Shown: positions 1-5,146 of the stretch, one piece after another
Position numbering within the stretch: position 1 is the first letter of the stretch
Layout: every line of letters starts with the position of its first letter
Assembly (NCBI GenBank): GCA_016210785.1
Contig: JACQTN010000110.1
Coordinates: 1 to 5,146, forward strand
Direction: 5' to 3'
Length of the DNA stretch: 5,146 bases
Source of the DNA: Armatimonadota bacterium
GTDB taxonomy: Bacteria; Sysuimicrobiota; Sysuimicrobiia; Sysuimicrobiales; JACQTN01
Program-made: the position numbers and the translations under genes
The notes under the pieces: model-generated
Seen by the model: only the letters and a program-made list of their open reading frames with translations
Database searches by the model: none
What the model was told of the DNA's origin: nothing

Positions 1-840
1 CTTCAGGCTGGCGTCCAGCGAGTCGCGGCCCAGGGTGGGGCCCACGGACCGTCGCTCCACGATCTCCACGGGCACCGGCAGCGCGCCGCCGCGCAGCAGC
101 ACCGCCAGGTCGCGCGCCTCCTGCAGGCCGCGGAACCCGCCGCTGATCTGCCCGCGGCCGCCGGTGATGGCGGACCGGATCACCGGGGACGAGATGACCT
201 CGTTGTCCAGCACGATGGTCAGGTAGCGGCCGATGTTCTTGCCGGTGTACTCCTCGAAGCGCCTGGCCGCCTCACCGGTCATCTGGAAGTTGACGACCGC
301 GCCCTCCGTCTCGTCGATGCTGGCCTGGGCGTTGGCCAGGTCCTTGCCGGCGAAGATGACCTTTTTCTCCAGCGGCTGCTTCTTGCCGTCGGGCAGCGTG
401 ATCTCCTTGCCATCGGCGGACCAGCGGGACTTGGCTGGCACGGAGGTCGTGGCGGTGTCCACGAACTCCAACAGCGCCGTCTTGCCGATCAGATCGATGG
501 CGCGCTGCGGTTCGTGGATCCCGGGCAACTCGATGATGATGCGGCTGGTGCCCTGCCGCTGCACAGTAGGCTCCACCACGCCGAGTTGGTCGATGCGGTT
601 GGCGATGATGCGCATGGCGGCGTCGACCAGCTCGGGGGTCGCGCGCACCTGCGGGGTGCTGCGCGCCTCCAGCAGCATGTGGGTGCCGCCCTGCAGGTCG
701 AGGCCGAGGTTCACGCGGGGACCCGGCTTCTGGAAGACGGGCGTCCATCCTTCAAACCGGACCGGCTGCAGGGCAACCTCGAAGACGAAGAGGAAGACGA
801 TGACCACCAGCACAAGACGGAGCGCCAGACGGGATGCCAA
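1..840 (-). CDS. secD: Protein translocase subunit SecD, N-terminal part (3' truncated by window edge)
   Basis: SecD is a membrane subunit of the Sec export accessory complex; with SecF it uses the proton-motive force to help pull preproteins across the cytoplasmic membrane. Reading from TTG at 840 gives 280 residues with no stop up to the window edge. Residues 5-24 form the first membrane helix. The family motif NLGLDLQGG lies at 44-52, followed by a P1-type periplasmic region. The conserved stretch LTIVLDNEVISSPVI is at about 206-220, and GGFRGLQEARDLAVLLRGGALP leads into VGPTLGRDSL at 266-275, just before the expected second helix. The remaining transmembrane helices, and probably secF, lie beyond position 1. 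The TTG start is chosen because AGGAGG (847-852) sits 6 nt upstream and the first helix follows directly; no ATG or GTG fits as well. A consensus promoter precedes it. Family assignment is secure; whether SecD is separate or fused to SecF cannot be seen. Confidence 0.96.
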   Translation of the reverse strand, partial: MASRLALRLVLVVIVFLFVFEVALQPVRFEGWTPVFQKPGPRVNLGLDLQGGTHMLLEARSTPQVRATPELVDAAMRIIANRIDQLGVVEPTVQRQGTSRIIIELPGIHEPQRAIDLIGKTALLEFVDTATTSVPAKSRWSADGKEITLPDGKKQPLEKKVIFAGKDLANAQASIDETEGAVVNFQMTGEAARRFEEYTGKNIGRYLTIVLDNEVISSPVIRSAITGGRGQISGGFRGLQEARDLAVLLRGGALPVPVEIVERRSVGPTLGRDSLDASLK

Positions 841-846
841 GGTCTT

Positions 847-852
847 CCTCCT
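847..852 (-). promoter_or_regulatory. Shine-Dalgarno site of secD that fixes a TTG start
   Basis: On the minus strand AGGAGG lies 6 nt before TTG at 840. This is a full consensus ribosome binding site at ideal spacing, so it supports the rare initiation codon and defines the N-terminus MASRLALRL. Confidence 0.88.
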
Positions 853-858
853 GTGATA

Positions 859-895
859 CCCTGCTCCAGGGGAATTCGATGCGCTTGCGGGCGCA
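859..895 (-). promoter_or_regulatory. Two short inverted repeats in the secD leader
   Basis: Within the predicted 60-nt leader, TGCGC/GCGCA (arms 891-895 and 880-884, 6-nt loop) is followed by CCCTG/CAGGG (arms 867-871 and 859-863, 3-nt loop). Both stems are 5 bp and lie upstream of the Shine-Dalgarno, leaving it exposed. They may only stabilise the 5' end. Chance pairing is common in GC-rich sequence, and no known riboswitch class is recognised. Confidence 0.3.
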
Positions 896-906
896 AAACC
901 TTATTC

Positions 907-934
907 ATTATAGCATCGACCCCTCCCTTGTCAA
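907..934 (-). promoter_or_regulatory. Perfect-consensus housekeeping sigma promoter for secD
   Basis: On the minus strand a perfect -35 TTGACA (934-929) is followed by a 16-nt spacer and a perfect -10 TATAAT (912-907). The spacer ends in TGC, an extended -10 (TGn). Transcription would start near 900-901, giving a leader of about 60 nt before the TTG at 840. The box lies in a small AT-rich patch in otherwise very GC-rich DNA, which makes chance occurrence unlikely. It suggests strong, largely constitutive expression of secD by the primary sigma factor. The 16-nt spacer is one short of the usual 17. Confidence 0.9.
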
Positions 935-1046
935 ACGCAACGGGCGCGGGCAGCGCGGACGCCGGCGCGTGAGAATCGCGTGCTCCCCAGCAGGTGAACC
1001 CGCGGCGGCGCACCGAACCCCCCTGAGGCAGAACCGTCGACACCGC

Positions 1047-1052
1047 GAGGAG
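1047..1052 (+). promoter_or_regulatory. Shine-Dalgarno site of ppa
   Basis: GAGGAG ends 5 nt before the ATG at 1058, supporting that start. The 217-nt divergent gap upstream shows no convincing plus-strand promoter. The best pairing is TTGCGG (885-890), an 18-nt spacer and TATAGC (909-914), which is weak and overlaps the secD promoter. Confidence 0.75.
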
Positions 1053-1057
1053 ATGCC

Positions 1058-1558
1058 ATGACCGCGCCGAACACCGTGGAGGCATTTGTCGAGATCCCCA
1101 AAGGCAGCCGCAACAAGTACGAGTACGACGAGGCCACGGGCCGCATCCGCCTCGACCGGGTGCTCTATTCACCGCTGCACTACCCCACCGACTACGGCTT
1201 CATCCCTCAGACGCTGGCCGAGGACGGAGACCACCTGGACATCCTGATCGTAACCCACGAACCCACCTTTCCGGGATGCGTCGTACCGGTCCGACCGGTC
1301 GGCGTGCTGGACATGCGGGACGACAAAGGACGGGACCAGAAGATCCTGGGGGTGCCGGACGGCGATCCGAGGTTCCGTGAGGTCGCCGACCTCGCCGATC
1401 TGGCCCCTCACTTTCTCGCCGAGATCGAGCACTTTTTCACGGTGTACAAGACACTGGAGCGGAAGGAGACGGAGATCTTCGGCTGGTCGGGCGCCGCCGC
1501 GGCCCGCCAGACGGTGGTGGAAGCCCGGCGGCGGCACCGCCAGACGCCGCGCGCGTAG
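1058..1558 (+). CDS. ppa: Inorganic pyrophosphatase, family I
   Basis: This cytoplasmic Mg2+-dependent enzyme hydrolyses pyrophosphate to two phosphates and so drives nucleic acid, protein and other biosynthesis forward. The 166-residue product is close to the usual bacterial length (about 165-180). By alignment to the E. coli enzyme from memory, the active-site set is all present: E12, K20, E22, R34, Y42, Y46, the metal-binding D56/D58/D61, D88, D93, K95, and Y130-K131. The signature reads DGDHLDI (56-62), with H59 where most members carry Pro; the metal-binding aspartates are intact. The C-terminus after FGWSG is a basic helix-like tail rich in Arg (about 146-166), without a clear function. 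The start has a good Shine-Dalgarno. It is the first gene of a same-strand run, 32 nt before the exonuclease gene, and is divergent from secD. Confidence 0.96.
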   Translation: MTAPNTVEAFVEIPKGSRNKYEYDEATGRIRLDRVLYSPLHYPTDYGFIPQTLAEDGDHLDILIVTHEPTFPGCVVPVRPVGVLDMRDDKGRDQKILGVPDGDPRFREVADLADLAPHFLAEIEHFFTVYKTLERKETEIFGWSGAAAARQTVVEARRRHRQTPRA

Positions 1559-1590
1559 ACCGCGGCACGGCGCGGGGCCCGGCACGAGCG

Positions 1591-2859
1591 ATGGGACTTG
1601 ATGACCTGCGGACGAAACTCCGGCTGGTGGAGCGATGGGTGGTGCGCCGCGCCGCCCTCGCCGCCGGCGAGTGGTCGCCGGGACTCCCGGAAGGCTTCCG
1701 GGTCCTGCGCCATGAGTGCCGGCATCATGAGGTGCTGCCCGCGGGGGCTGCCGGCGGGTCGGAGAGACACGCGCCGCACGCCGCCATCGACCCGGTCGTG
1801 ATCGCTTCGCTGCTGGGATCGCGCGCGCCGTCCGCGGTGCCCGCCGTGCGGCTCGGCGAGCTGATCTTTCTGGACGTGGAGACCACCGGGCTCAGCGCCG
1901 GCCCCGCCTGCCAGGTCTTCCTGGCGGGCATCGGCGCGGTGGACGGGGAGCGGCTGGTCACCGAGCAGTACCTGCTGAATCACCCGCGGTCCGAAGCCGA
2001 CATGCTGGCGGCGCTCCTGCCGCGTCTGGCCGCCGCCCGGGGCGTGGTAACGTTCAACGGCCGCACATTCGACTGGCCCGTGCTGAGCGCGCGCACGCTG
2101 CACCTGGGCCTCCCTCCGCTCCCCGACCCGCCCCTCCATCTGGACCTGCTGCTTCCGGCGCGCCGTATCTGGCGGCTGCGTACCGGCAGCGCGGCGCTGC
2201 CGGTGCTCGAGGCGTCGGTGCTGGGGCGGCGCCGCCCCGCGCCGCTGCCGGGCTGGCTGATCCCGTCGATGTACGCGGACTACCTGGAGTCGGGAGACGC
2301 GCGGCTGCTCGATCCGGTCGTCGAGCACAACCGGCACGACGTCCTGGCGCTGCCGGCTCTGCTCGATGCCGCGCGGCGCGCCCTGCGGGAACCCGCGGGC
2401 GCGGAGTTCGCCCTGGATCTGTACAGCGTCGGGCGCGTGCACGAGGTCGCGGGGACCGCGGAGCACGCGCGAGTGGCCTACGCGGCCGCGCTGGCGCGCG
2501 GGGTGGAGGCGCCGCACCGGGTGCGAGCCGCGGCGCGGCTGTCCCGCCTGTACGCCCGCGAAGGCCGCGCCGAGGACGCCGTCCGCCTGTGGGAGGAAGA
2601 GATCGGCGGCCCGCTGCGGGGCTCCGCGCAGGCGCGGGTGGCGCTGGCCAAGCTGTACGAGCATCACCGCCGGGACTACGCCGCGGCCCACCGAGCCGCC
2701 ACGGAGGCGCTCGACCTCGCCGCCGAGGAGCCGGACCCGCTGCGCAGGCGGCTCGTGGAAGAGCTAGTGCGCCGGCTGGACCGCCTCGACCGGCGGATGA
2801 CGGCGCGGCCGGCGCGTCCCGCCGCGCCGGGACACGCCGGCCGGAACAGGTCGGGGTGA
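1591..2859 (+). CDS. YprB/MrfB-like DEDD exonuclease (RNase H-like fold) with C-terminal TPR-like region
   Basis: This 422-residue protein resembles the YprB family. The B. subtilis member, MrfB, is a metal-dependent 3'-5' DNA exonuclease that works with the helicase MrfA in mitomycin C damage repair. A helical N-terminus precedes the nuclease domain (about 88-265). Exo I is FLDVETTGL with D95 and E97. Exo II is VTFNGRTFDWPVL with N156 and D161. HLDLL at 183-187 is a typical inter-motif element, and the last motif is HNRHDVLAL with H246 and D250. Residues 270-400 are Ala/Arg-rich amphipathic helices, such as ARLSRLYAREGRAEDAVRLWEEE, consistent with TPR-like repeats; overall length matches B. 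subtilis YprB (about 413). The start at 1591 lacks an evident Shine-Dalgarno, so it is less certain, but the basic helix after it fits the family. No helicase partner is in the window. It is probably co-transcribed with ppa and the DUF72 gene. The fold is certain; the mitomycin-repair role is inferred by homology. Confidence 0.87.
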   Translation: MGLDDLRTKLRLVERWVVRRAALAAGEWSPGLPEGFRVLRHECRHHEVLPAGAAGGSERHAPHAAIDPVVIASLLGSRAPSAVPAVRLGELIFLDVETTGLSAGPACQVFLAGIGAVDGERLVTEQYLLNHPRSEADMLAALLPRLAAARGVVTFNGRTFDWPVLSARTLHLGLPPLPDPPLHLDLLLPARRIWRLRTGSAALPVLEASVLGRRRPAPLPGWLIPSMYADYLESGDARLLDPVVEHNRHDVLALPALLDAARRALREPAGAEFALDLYSVGRVHEVAGTAEHARVAYAAALARGVEAPHRVRAAARLSRLYAREGRAEDAVRLWEEEIGGPLRGSAQARVALAKLYEHHRRDYAAAHRAATEALDLAAEEPDPLRRRLVEELVRRLDRLDRRMTARPARPAAPGHAGRNRSG

Positions 2860-2862
2860 TCC
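2853..2862 (+). promoter_or_regulatory. Extended Shine-Dalgarno of the DUF72 gene overlapping the upstream stop codon
   Basis: GGGGTGATCC directly precedes the ATG at 2863. Its last eight bases, GGTGATCC (2855-2862), are the complement of the conserved bacterial 16S rRNA 3' tail GGATCACC. The TGA stop of the exonuclease gene (2857-2859) lies inside this site, so ribosomes ending the upstream gene would occupy the initiation region of the next. This favours translational coupling. Confidence 0.65.
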
Positions 2863-3774
2863 ATGGGCAGCCTGTACGTGGGCACGTGCTCCTGGGCGGA
2901 CCGGGATTTCATCAAGACGGGCGGCTTCTACCCCGCCGGGGCCCGCGACCAGCGCACGCGGATGGAGTACTACGGCTCCGCCTTCAACACCGTGGAGATC
3001 GACGCGTTCTACCACGCCCTCCAGCCCGTGGAGCGCGTCACGGCGTGGAGCGAGGTGTGGACCCTGGCCACGCCGCCCGGTTTTGTCTTTCACGCCAAGG
3101 CGTTTGCGCTGCTCACCGGTCACCGCTCCGACGTGCGCCGGCTGCCGCCGGAACTGCGCGAGGCCATCCCGGCCGGTGCCGGCTCTGCCGGCGGCGAGCT
3201 GCGCATGCGCGACCTGACCCCGGAGGCGCGCGACCTGATCTGGGACTGGTTCCGCGTCTCGTTGCGGGCGCTGTACGAAGCGGGCAAGCTGGGATGCATC
3301 AACTTCCAGCTGCCCAAGTACCAGCGCTACTCGCCAGAGGCGCTCGAGCTGTGCCTGATGGCGAAGGACCGGCTGGCGCCCTACCGGGTCGCGGTGGAGT
3401 TTCGCGCACGGGACTGGTACCACCGCGAGCGGTGGCCGGAGGTGGTGCGCACGCTGCGCGAGCACGGGCTGTTGTACACCATGGTGGATATCGCGCCCGA
3501 CCCGCGCCTGCCGCCCAACCACGTGGTGGAGGTGACCGGCGACTGGGCGGTGATCCGGCTGCACGGCCGCAACCCGGCCATGGCCCGCGCGGGCACCCCG
3601 TCCACGGAGGTGTACGATTACCTGTACACGGAGGAAGAACTGCAGCCCTGGGCGGAGGCGGCGCGCAGGGTGCGGCGGCAGGTGGACAAACTCTTCGTCC
3701 TGTTCAACAACCACATGCGCGGGCAGTCGGTGAAGAACGCCAGGATGCTGCGCGACATGATCGAGGCACGTTGA
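2863..3774 (+). CDS. DUF72 domain-containing protein (YecE family)
   Basis: This 303-residue protein has the full set of DUF72 hallmarks. The N-terminal strand is VGTCSWAD (6-13), then FYP (22-24), YYGSAFNTVEIDAFYHALQP (36-55) and TPPGFVFHAKAFALLTGH (70-87). Later come KLGCINFQLP (142-151), VAVEFRARDWY (176-186), IRLHGRN (231-237) and the C-terminal FNNHMRGQSVKNARML (281-296). Family structures are TIM-barrel-like with a charged central pocket, and members are soluble, but no reaction is firmly established. The Asp, His and Arg residues of these motifs are candidates for the pocket. A 50-residue segment between GH(87) and KLG(142), including an acidic/Gly-rich stretch at 104-118, corresponds to the longer variants of the family. 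The start follows the upstream stop by 3 nt with an extended Shine-Dalgarno, so it is probably translationally coupled to the exonuclease gene. It is the last gene of the plus-strand run. Confidence 0.93.
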   Translation: MGSLYVGTCSWADRDFIKTGGFYPAGARDQRTRMEYYGSAFNTVEIDAFYHALQPVERVTAWSEVWTLATPPGFVFHAKAFALLTGHRSDVRRLPPELREAIPAGAGSAGGELRMRDLTPEARDLIWDWFRVSLRALYEAGKLGCINFQLPKYQRYSPEALELCLMAKDRLAPYRVAVEFRARDWYHRERWPEVVRTLREHGLLYTMVDIAPDPRLPPNHVVEVTGDWAVIRLHGRNPAMARAGTPSTEVYDYLYTEEELQPWAEAARRVRRQVDKLFVLFNNHMRGQSVKNARMLRDMIEAR

Positions 3775-3794
3775 GCGGGACCCGAACAGAATCC

Positions 3795-3828
3795 GGCGCC
3801 ACCGGGCATGCCGAACCCCGGTGGCGCC
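3795..3828. terminator. Perfect 12-bp inverted repeat between convergent genes, probable bidirectional terminator
   Basis: GGCGCCACCGGG (3795-3806) is repeated in perfect inverted form as CCCGGTGGCGCC (3817-3828) around a 10-nt loop. It lies 20 nt past the stop of the DUF72 gene and 46 nt past the stop of the M20 peptidase gene on the other strand, the expected place for a shared terminator. Neither side has a real U-tract: the plus side continues AGACCTGGTTG, and the minus side GGATTCTGTTC is only mildly T-rich. It may therefore be a U-less terminator, or a 3'-end stabiliser combined with Rho. Confidence 0.7.
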
Positions 3829-3874
3829 AGACCTGGTTGAAGCGCGCCGCGTTCCCGGTGCCGGCCCGGCGGCG

Positions 3875-5146
3875 TCACCGCGCGGCGAAGTCTGCCAGTC
3901 TCTCCAGCAGCCTGCAGTAGCCCTTCTGCCCCTTCTCGAAGCTGGACAGGCGGAAGAACTCGTTGGGCGCGTGGACCTGCTCGTCGCGCAGCCCAAACGC
4001 AAAGGTCAGCGTGTACGCCTTCAGGTACTGGAAGAACGCCATGACCACGGGCACGCTGCCCCCCGACCGGATGTGGAGCGGCGCCTTCCCGTACATCTCC
4101 TCCAGCACGCCCGTGGCGATCTTGTTGGCCGGGTGGCCGGCCGGCATCAGGTAGGGACGCGCGGAACCCGCAAATGGCTTGACGGTCACGCGCACGCCCG
4201 GCGGCGTGTGCTTCTTCACGTGCGCGGTCAGCAGCTCGATGATCTTCTGAGGTTCCTGGTTAGTGACCAGCCGGCAGGTGACCTTGGCGTGGGCCTCGTT
4301 GGGCAGCACCGTCTTCAGGCCGTCGCCCTGGAACCCGCCCCAGATCCCGTTGATCTCCAGCGTGGGACGGCCCCAGGCCCGCTCGTGGGTGGTGTAGCCC
4401 GGCTCGCCGAATATCGCGTCCACGCCGATCTGCTTCGTGTACGCGGCCTCGTCGAACGGCACCGCGGCCAGCTGCTGGCGGTCTTGGGGTGAGAGCGGGA
4501 CCACGTCGTCGTAGAATCCCTCCACCAGAATCTTCCCGTCGGGGCCGTGCATCGAGTCCAGGATCTGCACGAGGGCGTGGATGGGGTTCTGGATCGTCCC
4601 GCCGTAGACGCCGGAGTGCAGGTCGCCGGAGGCGCCGCGGACGTCGATCTGGATGCCCGCGATGCCGCGAAGTCCGATGTTGAGCGCGGGCTGGTCCTCC
4701 GCCCACTGGCCGCCGTCGGCGCTGACCACCAGATCGGACGCGAAGACCTTATGGCTGGCCTCCAGGAACGCGGGGATCTGAGGGCTGCCGATCTCCTCCT
4801 GCCCTTCGAAGAAGAACTTGACGTTCACGGGCAGCGCCCCGGTGGATTTGAGCAGCGCCTCCACGGCCAGGATGGGGACGAGCATGTTGCCCTTGTCGTC
4901 GCTCGCGCCGCGGGCGTAGACGCGGCCGTCCTCCAGGTGCGGCTCGAAGGGCGGGCGCTTCCAGAGGTTGAGCGGGTCGACGGGCTGGGTGTCGAAGTGC
5001 CCGTAGATCAGGATGGTCGGCTTGCCCGGCGCGTGCACCCACTCGCCGTACACCACGGGGTGCCCGCCCGTGGGCATGATCTGGACCTTCTCGATGCCGG
5101 CCGCCCGGAGGCGCGCGACCACCCATTCGCCCGCGCGCTGGACCTC
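3875..5146 (-). CDS. M20-family metallopeptidase, dipeptidase/CNDP type (5' truncated by window edge)
   Basis: The visible 423 residues belong to the M20 zinc peptidase family, whose members split dipeptides or related amides in the cytoplasm using two metal ions. Counting from the first codon at 5146, metal ligands and catalytic residues are H50 and D52 (GHFDTQP), the bridging D83 (GASDDKG), catalytic E117 with metal-binding E118 (GQEEIGS), D144 (SADGG) and H392 (EQVHAPNEFF). The lid/dimerisation domain runs from about IGLRGIAGIQIDVRG (157-171) through DLHSGVYGG (175-183) to about residue 320, including the His of DLHSG that reaches the partner active site in carnosinase-type enzymes. The frame stays open past the GTG at 5122, and the eight upstream codons (EVQRAGEW) continue the family helix. 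The true start is therefore beyond 5146, probably about 30-40 residues away. It converges on the DUF72 gene and shares its terminator region. Substrate cannot be deduced. Confidence 0.94.
   Translation of the reverse strand, partial: EVQRAGEWVVARLRAAGIEKVQIMPTGGHPVVYGEWVHAPGKPTILIYGHFDTQPVDPLNLWKRPPFEPHLEDGRVYARGASDDKGNMLVPILAVEALLKSTGALPVNVKFFFEGQEEIGSPQIPAFLEASHKVFASDLVVSADGGQWAEDQPALNIGLRGIAGIQIDVRGASGDLHSGVYGGTIQNPIHALVQILDSMHGPDGKILVEGFYDDVVPLSPQDRQQLAAVPFDEAAYTKQIGVDAIFGEPGYTTHERAWGRPTLEINGIWGGFQGDGLKTVLPNEAHAKVTCRLVTNQEPQKIIELLTAHVKKHTPPGVRVTVKPFAGSARPYLMPAGHPANKIATGVLEEMYGKAPLHIRSGGSVPVVMAFFQYLKAYTLTFAFGLRDEQVHAPNEFFRLSSFEKGQKGYCRLLERLADFAAR

Noticed and set aside
233..856. Plus-strand open frame of 207 codons across secD
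   Set aside because: It is antisense to SecD, whose motifs are unambiguous. The Ser/Arg/Met-rich product has no recognisable domain.
885..914. Candidate plus-strand promoter for ppa (TTGCGG, 18-nt spacer, TATAGC)
   Set aside because: Both boxes are poor matches, and the -10 is largely the reverse complement of the strong secD -10, so it is not supportable as a separate feature. Divergent transcription from this patch remains possible.
834..1061. Small plus-strand open frame in the divergent intergenic region
   Set aside because: It has no Shine-Dalgarno, reads through the secD promoter and ends by overlapping the ppa start. The product is Arg-rich and featureless.
1408..2691. Long antisense open frame (427 codons) opposite ppa and the exonuclease gene
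   Set aside because: The translation is low-complexity Arg/Gly/Gln-rich with no recognisable motif. Such frames are expected opposite GC-rich genes, and the plus-strand genes carry clear family motifs.
2589..3920. Plus-strand open frame of 443 codons overlapping the exonuclease and DUF72 genes
   Set aside because: It is an out-of-frame shadow rich in Gly, Arg and Ala that spans two genes with well-supported frames, a stop/start junction and the terminator.
2764..4002. Long antisense open frame (412 codons) opposite the DUF72 gene
   Set aside because: Its composition is a mirror of the coding strand, it runs through the terminator hairpin into the M20 gene in a different frame, and it shows no family motif.
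5120..5122. GTG at 5122 as the start of the M20 peptidase
   Set aside because: The eight codons upstream to the window edge continue the frame with family-like sequence (EVQRAGEW), and M20 dipeptidases have further N-terminal residues, so the start lies outside the window.
1..5146. Search for mobile elements, CRISPR arrays, tRNA/rRNA genes or a defence system
   Set aside because: No direct-repeat array, transposase or integrase motif, tRNA cloverleaf-like CCA end, or defence gene signature was seen. All sizeable segments are explained by housekeeping-type genes.

Overview
The window is GC-rich, with strong G/C bias at third codon positions. It looks like an ordinary chromosomal housekeeping stretch of an uncultured or high-GC bacterium. 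A perfect sigma70/sigmaA-type promoter and Shine-Dalgarno sites confirm a bacterial origin. A YprB/MrfB-type exonuclease beside a DUF72 protein, and a SecD that appears to be separate from SecF, would fit a high-GC Firmicutes-like or related Terrabacteria lineage, but that placement is only a weak inference. I see no transposase, integrase, tRNA, rRNA, CRISPR array or phage gene.

Layout. Minus strand, 1-840: the N-terminal 280 residues of SecD, starting at TTG and cut by the left edge. Positions 841-1057 are a divergent intergenic region holding an exceptionally good promoter for secD (perfect -35, extended -10 and -10) and a roughly 60-nt leader. Plus strand, 1058-3774: a probable three-gene operon of family I inorganic pyrophosphatase (ppa), a YprB/MrfB-like DEDD exonuclease with a C-terminal helical repeat region, and a DUF72 (YecE-family) protein. 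The last two are only 3 nt apart and the Shine-Dalgarno of the third gene contains the stop codon of the second. Positions 3775-3874 separate convergent genes and contain a perfect 12-bp inverted repeat, a likely terminator. Minus strand, 3875-5146: an M20-family metallopeptidase (dipeptidase/CNDP type), complete at its C-terminus but missing its N-terminus at the right edge.

Functionally, SecD supports protein export and pyrophosphatase pulls biosynthetic reactions forward. The exonuclease may act in DNA repair (known for B. subtilis MrfB). DUF72 has no settled role. The M20 enzyme cleaves small peptides or related amides. Nothing here points to a new multi-gene system. The most interesting items are regulatory (secD promoter and leader, stop/SD overlap, U-less terminator) and residue-level (His in the pyrophosphatase signature, His at the third exonuclease motif).
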